Positions 49,936 to 59,311 of a stretch of 64,000 bases of DNA are shown here, piece after piece. The translations under genes were made by a program, and so were the position numbers. A model generated the notes under the pieces. The model searched no databases. It was not told the origin of the DNA and saw nothing but the letters and a program-made list of their open reading frames with translations. The DNA lies in NCBI RefSeq assembly GCF_000328475.2, contig NC_026479.1:1054001-1118000 (forward strand), read 5' to 3'. The DNA comes from Mycosarcoma maydis (lineage: Eukaryota > Basidiomycota > Ustilaginomycetes > Ustilaginales). Each line of letters opens with the position of its first letter. Within the stretch, counting starts at the first letter, position 1.

Positions 49936-50036
49936 CCATGCTAGCCTCGAAGCGTATCACATCGTATTCAATGACATACTCATGACCAAGTGGCACGGCC
50001 TACGATTTCGTCTGTGAAAGTACATGCTTGGAATGC

Positions 50037-53000
50037 CTAGAAAAAGTTGGCCCGATCCGTCGACGGTTGTCCTCGACTCGCAGATCGACCGATCGCCCGA
50101 GTAGAGGCGCCGTCTGCGATGCGAGCGTCGCTGGTGCACGCGTCTCTGGGCTGGTTTGTAGGGAGCGAACGTCGGTGCGTTGTGTAGCGGCTCTGGTCTT
50201 GTGCCTCGGATTCGTACTCGGTTGCTCCCGATATACCGGCATACGCACCTGCTTGCTCTTGCACCTCGGGGAGCGCGAGTCGCGGCGACAGGGGCGCTGG
50301 TTGATCCACTGAATTCCGACTGCTCCTCCGCAGTCCCGCGAGTGAACGTCGACTCGCATTCGTCGCTACGGACGAAGCTGAATTCTGCCTTGCTTTGACC
50401 ACGCGTTTGCTTCGAACGATGCTCGGAGCAGCATCTGCAGCCGAGTCCGCATCGTCCGTCAACGTATACCGAACCGTATCCACGCGCGCTCCAATATCAC
50501 AAGCCGCATCACCGGCAGCCACATCGCGCCGTTCCGACGTCAAGCCCGTCGAGCCTTGACTCGGTTTAGCAAACACATCGTTCAACGAACCGGGCTCCTC
50601 GGAAACCACACCGTCTGCATCCAAACCCGAAGACTCGCCAAAGCCGTAGTTCACAACTGTCGGGTCCGCCCAACTGTCGATGACCGTGGTGGTCTGGCTG
50701 CTGCGGTTCGACAGCCGATGGCCGACGACTGAAGAGGTCGACCCGGTACGCGATTCAACCGTCGAGCTCGACGTCCGTTGTCGATGCGATGCGCGCGGCC
50801 GCGAAATGCTCGAACTGGTCGCTTGCACCAGCGCCACGTCCGAAGAGCTCGACACTTGGCCGAATTCTGGTCGTTCGCGGTCGCGGTCCACATCCGCCGG
50901 CTTCGTAGCTCTCGCAAACGCGCCCGCAGAAACAGTGCCTTCTTTCGCCCCTGAACCCTGCAGTCCAGCGACGCCGCCTACCAACGTTCGTGCAGACGTA
51001 GCGCTAGTGTGCGTCGAATCACCGTTCACGCCCGCTGCCGCGCTGTGAGCCGTCAAGCTCGGCAAAGGTGGCAATGCTCCTGGCTCTAGAAGTCCAGGCA
51101 TGCTGTCACCAAAATCGACCATCGAGTTTCGTCGACTGTCGGCGACCGATGTGGAACGCGAAGATCGACGGCTACCAGCTACGCTACTTCGACCGTCCTG
51201 GTGACTGCTGCCACGGCTCATGCTGTGCGCCATGGGTCCCGAGGAGATCTTGCGAGACGGTTCGTCGACCGCCAACGAGTTTGGGCTGTTGCTGCCTTCG
51301 CGAGGAGGACGCGCAGACCGAGATAGGAGCAGCGGTTTAGGCCCAGCTGAGCGGCTGCTAGGGCTGGCAGACTCTTCACGGAACCGGGACGGGAGGATGC
51401 CCATGCGAGCGGCTGCCCTCATGCTGGGAAGCGGCAAGCCGCTCGCGCCGGACTCGCTGCCCTGTCGCTCGATGCTGTCGTCTCCTGCAGTCGAGGAAGA
51501 GGGCGAGGTGCCGCGTCTGCCATTCGGTGCCATGCTGATCCGCTTGCCAAAAGTGTCGATGTATTCCACGCGACCTGCTGGGTCGTCGGCGACATTAGGC
51601 AAAGGAAAGTCAGGCATCGTGTCTCGCGACCAACGTGCCATATCGGGCGAGTGTGGTGATCCCCATGCCATCGGATGGGCACCGCCGCTCTCGCTGAAGT
51701 TCCTCCTCGATCTGGTGAACAGGCCGGCTCCGACTGAACCCAAAGAAACGAAGCGAGCATTAGAGCCGCCGCTCCCTGCGCCTTTCGTGTCAATGGGGAA
51801 TCTGCGACGCATTGAGCCGTAGCCTTGATTGCTGTAAGGCGACGCCAATGTCTCAGGGTTCGATTCTCGGCTGTTGCGGTCCGCAAAGGCCATCGCTTTG
51901 GCCGTTAGATTGGTGCTAGCTTTCGAGAAATTGGCTGCAACATCGCTACTCTGGACCGCTTCTGCGTACTTGGCCAGAAAACCACCGAAAGTGCTCTTTG
52001 AAGGTGTCGAGACGTTGCTGGCAGCTGCGTCGGCGCTGCTGGACACGGAAAGATCGGCCTCCTCGGTGGAATCCTGGCTTGGCCGTGGTCTGGCCCTGGA
52101 GACAAGCCAACCGCCTTTTGTGGTTGGCACTGCGGTATGGGCAGGCACGGTGGCGCGGGTTGGCAGAGGCGCAACGTCCTGTCTTGGGCCAGTCCAGTCG
52201 CGCCAGGCCTGCGCAGCTCTCGCTTTGACAGCCGCTAAGCCAGGATTCGATGCTTCGTCCTCATCAGAGTCGTCCGGTGGCCCCTCGCCAGTGAGATCGG
52301 CGGCGAGGCGTCGTTGTCGTGTGAGAGTTGCTGCCTCTACTACGGGGTTGATGTCGTCTTCGGGATATTCTTGAAGCACTCGCATGCCTTCAGAGAAGCC
52401 TGCAGACTCGAGATCGGTATTGGACTTGCTGCTGGGCAGATGCTGTTTGATATGCAGAATCATGGACGCGCAAACATCGATGAGAAATTCGATTTTGGCC
52501 GAGCCTGGGATGCCAGCTGACTGTTGCTCGGCCAGCAAAGCGTCCCAGATTCGCAGCACGGACGGAAGGGAGAGCTCGGTGCTGAGGAGACAAGCGAGCC
52601 AGCGTAACGAATAGTACGGGAGACGCGGATCGAGAGAGGCCGTTTGCAGATCACGCCACAATGGTGGATCGAGCCACTTGATGCGGAGACTGAAGCGTCG
52701 AAGAGCGCCTGCCATACCGGAATGCGAATGGTGCGGCAGAGGCGCGGTACCTCGAATCTGTTGATCGACCCGGTCAAAGTCGTACAATTCTCGCATTTCG
52801 GCTATCAACGCTGAGAAGCACCAGAATGCGTCGGCCTCTGCATGGGTGGTGTGGTTGGCTAGATCAACTTGGTTGTCCCACGGTCGGTAGGCCGTGCCGT
52901 GGGTGCTTGTCACGATTTCCTGCTGCGAGTTGCTAGGCGTGATGGCGTCATCGACTGTGTGTGGGTATTGTGCAGAGCCAAAGACGTATAGCAAGGTGAA

Positions 53001-54017
53001 GAGAGCCTCGTTCATGCCTTGCACATAGCCGATACTAGGATTAAGAAGGGCAAAGAGGTAGAGAATGCGTAAAAGGGAATGCCAATTGCGTGAAGTAGGG
53101 ATGCCTGTGGGGGGGACGTGCGATTTAGGCGAATGCTGGTCAGCGGCGAGCGCAGCCTGCGTGTGTGCTGATGCTGGGACAACGTGCTCAAGTGGCAGGC
53201 TTTTTTCGGTTTCCAGTGCATCGCTTGCAGATACAAAAGAGTGGTGTGAAGACTCGCGCGACATGCCACTGGGAGATGGAGGGGAAAGCAGGATAGGGGG
53301 GCTTTTGATAGGTTCGTCAATGACGTGCGATGCAGCATTTGGACCTGCGAGATCGGTGGAGGTCTGCACATGTAGGATCCGAGTTGGAGAGTACCGTGAG
53401 CCACTTGACGAGCCTTTCGCGGCGATGCGCTCGAGGGAGAGCTGCTGTGCGTATTCATGGCTGATAGCCGCAAGTCGATGCAAAAGATTGTCGCATGAAT
53501 CGAGTCGCTCAACGGGAATGGCAGTCGAGTGTTGTTGCGTCATGTCGGTATCAGGAAGCGGTACGATGGGACATGATGCACTCGGTTGAGGTGAAGCTTG
53601 ATAAAAAGCAAAGCCATTCTTGCGCGAGCGGACCAGGTCCTTGTAGATCTGATCGAGAAGACAATCGTTGTTGGTTAGCTGGCTGGCGTGAAGAGGTCGA
53701 TCAGATGGGCCCGCAGGAGGAGAAAGATCGTTGAGGAACTGGTAGTATTCCTTACGCCTCTTTGCAAGAGTAGAGGACCACTCCTTCTTTTCTGGAGGCA
53801 GGTAGCCGAGCAGCACCTTCCAGGCCTGAGCTCGAAGCCAGCTGGGTGAATCTGGAAGACCGCCTCGAAGGATAAAGTGACGCAAGCTGTACAGATCCGC
53901 AGTGGTATGGCCAGGAAGCAAGTCATTGGGATCGAGAAGCTGATGGAGCGAGCGATCTCGATTGGCAGTAGCATCAGCAGCAGCTGGATTGCGGCTGCGA
54001 GCCTGGGATGAGCTCAT
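50037..54017 (-). CDS. TBC-domain Rab GTPase-activating protein, TBC1D13-like
   Basis: A 1326-residue protein whose first 560 residues are a TBC Rab-GAP domain: LRHFILRGGLPDSPSWLRAQAWKVLLGYLP, the arginine finger motif IYKDLVR (Arg130), the glutamine finger motif YVQGMNE (Gln333), then FWCFSALIAEMRELYDF and LPYYSLRWLACLLSTELSLPSVLRIWD. Both catalytic residues are present, so it should be active. An insert of roughly 170 low-complexity residues lies between the two fingers. The order and the WLDPPLW/YYSLRW blocks suit the TBC1D13 branch, known in animals to act on Rab35. The C-terminal 750 residues are serine-rich and disordered. Only 101 bp separate its stop codon from that of the convergent gene. 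The Rab target is unknown. Confidence 0.88.
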   Translation of the reverse strand: MSSSQARSRNPAAADATANRDRSLHQLLDPNDLLPGHTTADLYSLRHFILRGGLPDSPSWLRAQAWKVLLGYLPPEKKEWSSTLAKRRKEYYQFLNDLSPPAGPSDRPLHASQLTNNDCLLDQIYKDLVRSRKNGFAFYQASPQPSASCPIVPLPDTDMTQQHSTAIPVERLDSCDNLLHRLAAISHEYAQQLSLERIAAKGSSSGSRYSPTRILHVQTSTDLAGPNAASHVIDEPIKSPPILLSPPSPSGMSRESSHHSFVSASDALETEKSLPLEHVVPASAHTQAALAADQHSPKSHVPPTGIPTSRNWHSLLRILYLFALLNPSIGYVQGMNEALFTLLYVFGSAQYPHTVDDAITPSNSQQEIVTSTHGTAYRPWDNQVDLANHTTHAEADAFWCFSALIAEMRELYDFDRVDQQIRGTAPLPHHSHSGMAGALRRFSLRIKWLDPPLWRDLQTASLDPRLPYYSLRWLACLLSTELSLPSVLRIWDALLAEQQSAGIPGSAKIEFLIDVCASMILHIKQHLPSSKSNTDLESAGFSEGMRVLQEYPEDDINPVVEAATLTRQRRLAADLTGEGPPDDSDEDEASNPGLAAVKARAAQAWRDWTGPRQDVAPLPTRATVPAHTAVPTTKGGWLVSRARPRPSQDSTEEADLSVSSSADAAASNVSTPSKSTFGGFLAKYAEAVQSSDVAANFSKASTNLTAKAMAFADRNSRESNPETLASPYSNQGYGSMRRRFPIDTKGAGSGGSNARFVSLGSVGAGLFTRSRRNFSESGGAHPMAWGSPHSPDMARWSRDTMPDFPLPNVADDPAGRVEYIDTFGKRISMAPNGRRGTSPSSSTAGDDSIERQGSESGASGLPLPSMRAAARMGILPSRFREESASPSSRSAGPKPLLLSRSARPPREGSNSPNSLAVDEPSRKISSGPMAHSMSRGSSHQDGRSSVAGSRRSSRSTSVADSRRNSMVDFGDSMPGLLEPGALPPLPSLTAHSAAAGVNGDSTHTSATSARTLVGGVAGLQGSGAKEGTVSAGAFARATKPADVDRDRERPEFGQVSSSSDVALVQATSSSISRPRASHRQRTSSSTVESRTGSTSSVVGHRLSNRSSQTTTVIDSWADPTVVNYGFGESSGLDADGVVSEEPGSLNDVFAKPSQGSTGLTSERRDVAAGDAACDIGARVDTVRYTLTDDADSAADAAPSIVRSKRVVKARQNSASSVATNASRRSLAGLRRSSRNSVDQPAPLSPRLALPEVQEQAGAYAGISGATEYESEAQDQSRYTTHRRSLPTNQPRDACTSDARIADGASTRAIGRSASRGQPSTDRANFF

Positions 54018-55899
54018 GATGGAATGCTTTGTGGTCGATGTATTGACGACATGTGCGGCTGACCGAACGGAATGTTCGTGTTGGAGACTTGTTCGGATGA
54101 AGCCCTTGGTTGCTGACCGACGACGGTGCGGAAGTCAGCTCGTGAGGATGCGAAAGAAGAAGCGCTTCAAGGAGGATGTGGTGAGCGAGATGTAGGAGTA
54201 GCAAGCAAGATTCGAGTGTTGCTCAACACCAGATCGGATCTGAGCTGAGTAATGTGATGGCAATGCGAGCAATGAGCGATTGTCGGTTTTGCCGAGTGTC
54301 GTTGATGGTGTTGACAGAAGTCGTCACATGAGTGATGTGATGGACAAGAACAAATCGCCAATCGCCAATCACAAATCGTGAATGTGAATCGTGAATGACG
54401 CACAATCGCGAATAATCACGAATCATGTTCTGAATCGTGGATCTGAAATTTTCCAGAGTCACTATCAGTCACAGTCACGAGTGAGCGTTGTAGCGTTGTA
54501 ACACTTCCTTCACGCTTTTAGCTGCGCACGGCACAACACATGCGACACGCGAGGTGCGACAACTGTGCACTGCAGATCAACACAGCAGCGTAGGTCAAGT
54601 TAGCTGCTCCTCGTAACCCGTGACTGTGATAAGACGACATGCACCACACATGACGCACAACTGTCCCCATTCACGAATGTTCACGCAAAATAGAGTCGGC
54701 GCTGTGGCTATCTGCTTCAAGCTACGTGGCAGACCAAGACCGAGCGTCAAGGTCCACGTTGCCGAATTGGTTGCTGAGGCGGGTGTCCGTTTGACTACCA
54801 TTTGAATGGCTCTATCAGATCACTCACGACTGTGTCGGTCGACAAGCTTGGCGGCATCTAAAAATTTCGCAATCAGCCATCACAGCGGTGGCTAAGTATG
54901 CATCTCAATACCAAGGGCCGTTTCGCTGGGTTCAAGGATGACTGAGAAGAAGCTTTGCTCCTGTATTCCCGATTGCAGATGCCATGTACAGTATAACGCC
55001 GTGCCAAGCGGGAGTGGTGCCCCTAATACTGTAGCTCATGGCTTTTCGCGAGGTCGTCGGTAGAGGAAGAAAGAAGGGTCCAACGCAGATAGAGAGACGC
55101 TGGCTTCTCACTCGTGACCAACACTCGCGACTCACGCATGGGTCAGGGGTCAAACAGAAACAAACAACATTCGTGATTTGTGATTCGTGATTCGTGAATC
55201 ACGATTTGGACTTGAACTTGACGCTTGATTGAATCGTGAATGGACCTGGTTTTCATTTGAGAAAGCCAGTCTCACTCAAGTAAGTTTGTAATCTATGTCC
55301 AATAAATACACCAATTCATGTTTCGTAAGTTCCTCTGACTGTCTTTTGCTGTGCTGTGCGGTGCTGCAAGCTGTTGCATGACTGATAGAAAAGCCCAGGA
55401 TCAGCGCGGTTCGGCCGTCTCTGTATAATCGCGATTATTTTACTTTCTACTCGTCACTCACGACTGTTCGTAGTAACAGCACACCAAGCAGCTTCCTTTC
55501 ACTTTGTGACGCGCGTGTCGTGGATTCCCGATTCACGATTCGTGATTTACGGTGCATGAGTGTTATGTTTTACAGCACGACAGCTCGCAGCAGCAGCAGC
55601 AGCACCAAGTTTCAGTCCGACCAATGCAAGCTCACAGCCTGCCGGAGAAATATCGCCGAGTCCAATCCACGAGCTTGAATGCACCCAAAGCTCACGTCTG
55701 GATCCTCATCATTGACACCATCAACCTTACCTGATCTCGACTCCTTTCCATCATCCGACATTATTTGCCTCTGCGTTGCCTGCTCATCCTACCGCTACAT
55801 CCACTCGCTCCAGATTTGTCGCCACACTCATCTCGACCCGTGCCATTTGGATGATAGCTTGAGCGCTGTTATTGTTCACCTCTCCTCCCCTCCCCCATC
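54018..55899. other. Long divergent intergenic region TBC/CDC50
   Basis: About 1.9 kb with the two promoters. Heptamer words cluster at 54370-54425, 55169-55204 and 55525-55547, including palindromes at 55192-55204 and 55533-55545. The last 150 bp before CDC50 are pyrimidine-rich. A CAG-type run near 55588-55606 and small ORFs there have no protein character. No gene is called. Confidence 0.6.
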
Positions 55900-57132
55900 A
55901 TGGCGATCTTCAAGAGAAACCCTCGCGCGACCGATGCAGGCGACGCAGTACAGAACGGCTCCTCCAATGACGCAGACAGCGACGCTTCATCCGCCAAAGG
56001 TCTCCGCAAATTTGCCCAGCGTAAACCTGCCAATACCGCCTTCAAGCAGCAGCGTTTGAAAGCATGGCAACCCATCCTCACTCCTCGCACCGTCCTGCCC
56101 GCCTTTTTCCTCGTCGCCATCATCTTCGCACCCATCGGTGCCGTTCTGTACTACTTTGCCGAGAAGGTCAACGAGTTTAGCCTTGACTACACCCAGTGCT
56201 CCACTGCACCCGCCGTACCCACACAGGCACAAATCCCTTCCTCCAAATACGACTACCAGTTGCACGACAAGAACACGTCTAACTTCCAGCCTCCCACCTG
56301 GTCGTGGGACGCTTCCACCCGAACCTGCAACCTCTACTTTAGCGTCCCCGCACGTCTCGATTCCAGCGTGTTTCTCTACTACAAGCTCACAAACTACTAC
56401 CAGAACCACCGACGCTACGTCAAGTCGTTGGACTCGGATCAGTTGAAGGGCAACGCCGTCGCCTACGGTACCATCTCCGGAGGAACGTGCAAACCAGTCG
56501 ATGTGGACCCGTCTACGCAAAAGATTATCTACCCATGTGGATTGATCGCCAACTCGGTGTTCAACGACACGTTCGGTGATCCCGTATTGCTCAACGTGGC
56601 CGGTTCGAATTCGCCCAATCAGACATACGTCATGAGCGAAAAGAACATCATCTGGCCCGGAGAGAAGGACAAGTATTCCAAAACAAAGTACAACGCCGAC
56701 CAGATCATACCGCCTCCCTATTGGCAAGGTGCCACCGGCAAGTACGGTTACGGCAGCGGCTACACGGACGACAACATCTTTGACCCCAGCCAAGACGAAC
56801 ACTTTATGGTCTGGATGCGCATCGCCGGCCTCCCAACGTTCCGCAAACTGTACAAGAGGAACGACACAGCCGCCATGGAACCAGGAAGGTACCTTTTGCA
56901 AGTGGTCGACAACTATCCCGTCGCAATGTTCGACGGCACCAAGTCCGTAGTCTTCAGCACAAGCAGTTGGGTCGGTGGCAGAAACCCTTTCTTGGGCCTC
57001 TCGTTCATCGCCGTCGCCGCATTCGCCGTATTGCTCGGTCTCGTGTTTACAGCAAGGCATCTCATCAAGCCCAGAAAGTTGGGCGATATGAGTTACTTGA
57101 GCTGGAATCAGCCCGAGAACAAATCATCATGA
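55900..57132 (+). CDS. CDC50: CDC50/LEM3-family subunit of P4-ATPase lipid flippases
   Basis: Non-catalytic partner needed for ER exit and activity of phospholipid flippases. It has 410 residues, the family length, with a cytosolic N-terminus, helix 1 at about 66-88 (LPAFFLVAIIFAPIGAVLYYFA), a large lumenal domain and helix 2 at about 365-390. Family signatures include the KPANTAFKQQRLKAWQPILTPRT lead-in, YYKLTNYYQNHRRYVKS, CGLIANSVFNDTF and HFMVWMRIAGLPTFRKLY. Paired lumenal cysteines and several N-x-T/S sites fit the known fold. The start is the first ATG after a pyrimidine-rich leader. The family has several paralogues in fungi, so the symbol marks the family rather than the exact orthologue. 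Convergent with the next gene. Confidence 0.95.
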   Translation: MAIFKRNPRATDAGDAVQNGSSNDADSDASSAKGLRKFAQRKPANTAFKQQRLKAWQPILTPRTVLPAFFLVAIIFAPIGAVLYYFAEKVNEFSLDYTQCSTAPAVPTQAQIPSSKYDYQLHDKNTSNFQPPTWSWDASTRTCNLYFSVPARLDSSVFLYYKLTNYYQNHRRYVKSLDSDQLKGNAVAYGTISGGTCKPVDVDPSTQKIIYPCGLIANSVFNDTFGDPVLLNVAGSNSPNQTYVMSEKNIIWPGEKDKYSKTKYNADQIIPPPYWQGATGKYGYGSGYTDDNIFDPSQDEHFMVWMRIAGLPTFRKLYKRNDTAAMEPGRYLLQVVDNYPVAMFDGTKSVVFSTSSWVGGRNPFLGLSFIAVAAFAVLLGLVFTARHLIKPRKLGDMSYLSWNQPENKSS

Positions 57133-57319
57133 AAGTGCTCCAGTTTGGATTCCGTGTGGTTGGTATCGTTCCTCTTCTGTTTTCTCAGTGGCAATGCACA
57201 ATGTGTTATCGGATGTGGTTTATGACAGCGTTCAAGCGCAAGTGCGTACGATTGCCAAGGCGAGTGAGATCGTACGCGAATACAGTGTGGAGGAGCATCT
57301 GATTTCGACGAGCCAAACC

Positions 57320-58750
57320 TTAGGCAGCCGTGTCGTTGGTGATGCCAGGTATGCTCTTTGACTCGCTGTCTGGCCAGTTGGGCATCAGATGGTTTGAGGG
57401 TATGCCGTAAGGATGGAGGATCTTCTGTGCCACCTGATCGCCCGCTATGGGGAGTGTGACGTCTGGATCGAGTGAGCTGCTGACTGCATCCAGCAGGCCT
57501 AGCTGTACGAGCGCGTTGGCTTGATCCCAATACAGGCTTTCGTAAGCCAATTTGTCACCGCGCAGATTGACGATGCCCACCATGGGGATGCGCAACTTGC
57601 GACCTGTCGGTGGTACTCCGGGTAGAAAGTAGTCGATCTGCGTCGTGTGTGTGCAACTGAACAGCATCTCGTCGATGATACGGTCGCTTCCTATCGTGCG
57701 AGAAATCGGGATGAGCGTTGTATCCGGCGGAGACACCGAGGTAAAGTGGTGCTGGTAGAAGCGCGCAAGTTGCTCAAAGCCTGCACCGCCGGTCAGGCAT
57801 GCGACGTGGTTGACATACGGCTGCGCCACCATGGTCGTCATCGTCTTTGCAGCATCGCGAGTAGCAAATTCAAAGTATGTATGTTGGTCCCAAAGCTGTT
57901 CAAGCGGGAAACGTGGTCCCATAGTCGATTTGAGCAGAGCTACAGTGCGAGAGTAGCTCATGGCCGCTGCACTTCGGTGTGCATCGTTAACGCTCGAATC
58001 CTGAGCGAAGGCAAAGTCCTTGGTATGGTGCGAGAATGGGAATGCACATCCCCAAACCGAAGCATCTTGGTCCACGCCAATCGAAGCATAGGTGAAGATC
58101 GAGACCATCTTGGCCTTGATGGGACCCAACGATGCTTGAAATTGGCACAGCTCGGGATGGAATGGTAGAGCGTCTTGTGGAATTTCGCCCTTTTTGGCTG
58201 CTCGCACCAGAGCATCTACCAGCTCTTGGTCTGACTCTGGCAAGTGCGAGAGAAACGGGTACTCTGAGATACGCCCAACCGCTTCGAGTACCTGGCTTTT
58301 GGTGAGTTGCGCGCCGTAGGCTACGACAGCGGACAGGCCGCCACGATGCGAACTTTGCATGTGCAGCGCATGCGTGACATCGGCATCCTGCCGCTCCAAG
58401 CCGAAAGCGATGAGAGCGGTAAAGTTGTTCCAGCCACCGTGAATGTGGGAATCGATAAGGTGGATGAGGTTTCTAGCAATACACCAGCCGTTGGTGACGC
58501 GCGAATGTTGGTCAACAGTGTACTGCTCGGTTTCAGCAGCAGCTGGTCGACGTCGAAGAGCTTCAAGCGAGGCGGAACCGGGTGTAGTGTCTACCAACAC
58601 CACCTGGTAGCCTTCTTCAGAAAGGTTGGCTGCAAGACCGTGCGTGCCTGTATGCCATGGACCGAGAACCAGCACAGTCGGTGCTCTGCCAGCCATCCTG
58701 GCTGCGTCTACCGCCGATTCGAACGTCTTGAACTGTATCTTGACCGACAT
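57320..58750 (-). CDS. Dienelactone-hydrolase-like/NTF2 (SnoaL)-like fusion protein
   Basis: A 476-residue protein. The C-terminal part (about 285-420) has the pattern of fungal proteins annotated as carboxymethylenebutenolidases with an NTF2/SnoaL-like module: LWDQHTYFEFATRDAAKTMTTM, PYVNHVACLTGG, FYQHHF, PISRTIGSDRIIDE and LPGVPPTGRKLRIP. The N-terminal part (about 20-265) aligns by eye with the alpha/beta-hydrolase half of those proteins (SAVVAYGA, PFLSHLPESDQ, HTKDFAFAQDS), but the usual nucleophile motif GxCxGG is not visible, so it may not be a working hydrolase. No targeting signal is seen. The function is unknown; a small-molecule role is likely for the family. The start is the first ATG. 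It is followed on the same strand by a CoA-ligase gene, without sign of co-regulation. Confidence 0.72.
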   Translation of the reverse strand: MSVKIQFKTFESAVDAARMAGRAPTVLVLGPWHTGTHGLAANLSEEGYQVVLVDTTPGSASLEALRRRPAAAETEQYTVDQHSRVTNGWCIARNLIHLIDSHIHGGWNNFTALIAFGLERQDADVTHALHMQSSHRGGLSAVVAYGAQLTKSQVLEAVGRISEYPFLSHLPESDQELVDALVRAAKKGEIPQDALPFHPELCQFQASLGPIKAKMVSIFTYASIGVDQDASVWGCAFPFSHHTKDFAFAQDSSVNDAHRSAAAMSYSRTVALLKSTMGPRFPLEQLWDQHTYFEFATRDAAKTMTTMVAQPYVNHVACLTGGAGFEQLARFYQHHFTSVSPPDTTLIPISRTIGSDRIIDEMLFSCTHTTQIDYFLPGVPPTGRKLRIPMVGIVNLRGDKLAYESLYWDQANALVQLGLLDAVSSSLDPDVTLPIAGDQVAQKILHPYGIPSNHLMPNWPDSESKSIPGITNDTAA

Positions 58751-59311
58751 TGCTCTTTCTGATCTGTTTTCGATTACCTAGATGGTTGTAGGGCGGAAAG
58801 CTGAGCTGGGGCTGATCCGGTTACGACTGTCTTTCGACCAGATCGTGTCTGTCGCATCCACGGCGGCTACCCGCGGGTTGGTTGCTACAAGACTCGTGGC
58901 TTCTAGAACTACTTGCCCTTTCTGACATGACCCAGTTACCACGAGCGTGCAGCTGCGTATCATGAATTCCAGATTCGCCGTGTCCGCTGCGCTAAACGGA
59001 GCGTTTGCCAAAACAAATCACGAATCACGCTTAGCCGCGGAAATGGCGCGCGACTCACACTCACGACTCGTGACTGATAGGTAACCGAGCGTACACACTC
59101 CCGTGTCTCGATGACTGCACTCCACTTATCTCGCAAGGGCGACGTCCGCTCACAACTCTCTATTCGACCGTGTCCACGAAAGTGTTGTCTGCACAACACT
59201 CACAACTCAACCATGTTCTCTTACAAAGACAAGAGGTTCTTGCAATGTCAATCGTGAGACTCTTTTGAAGCTACATACGGCGAATGGAAATATTCGTGAT
59301 TGTAAACCGAC
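58751..59311. other. Intergenic region upstream of the hydrolase-like gene
   Basis: A 561-bp tandem spacer: promoter of the gene ending at 57320 and 3' region of the CoA ligase. Heptamer words occur at 59016-59027 and 59292-59301 and a GTGACT variant near 59060-59085. No gene is seen. Confidence 0.55.
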
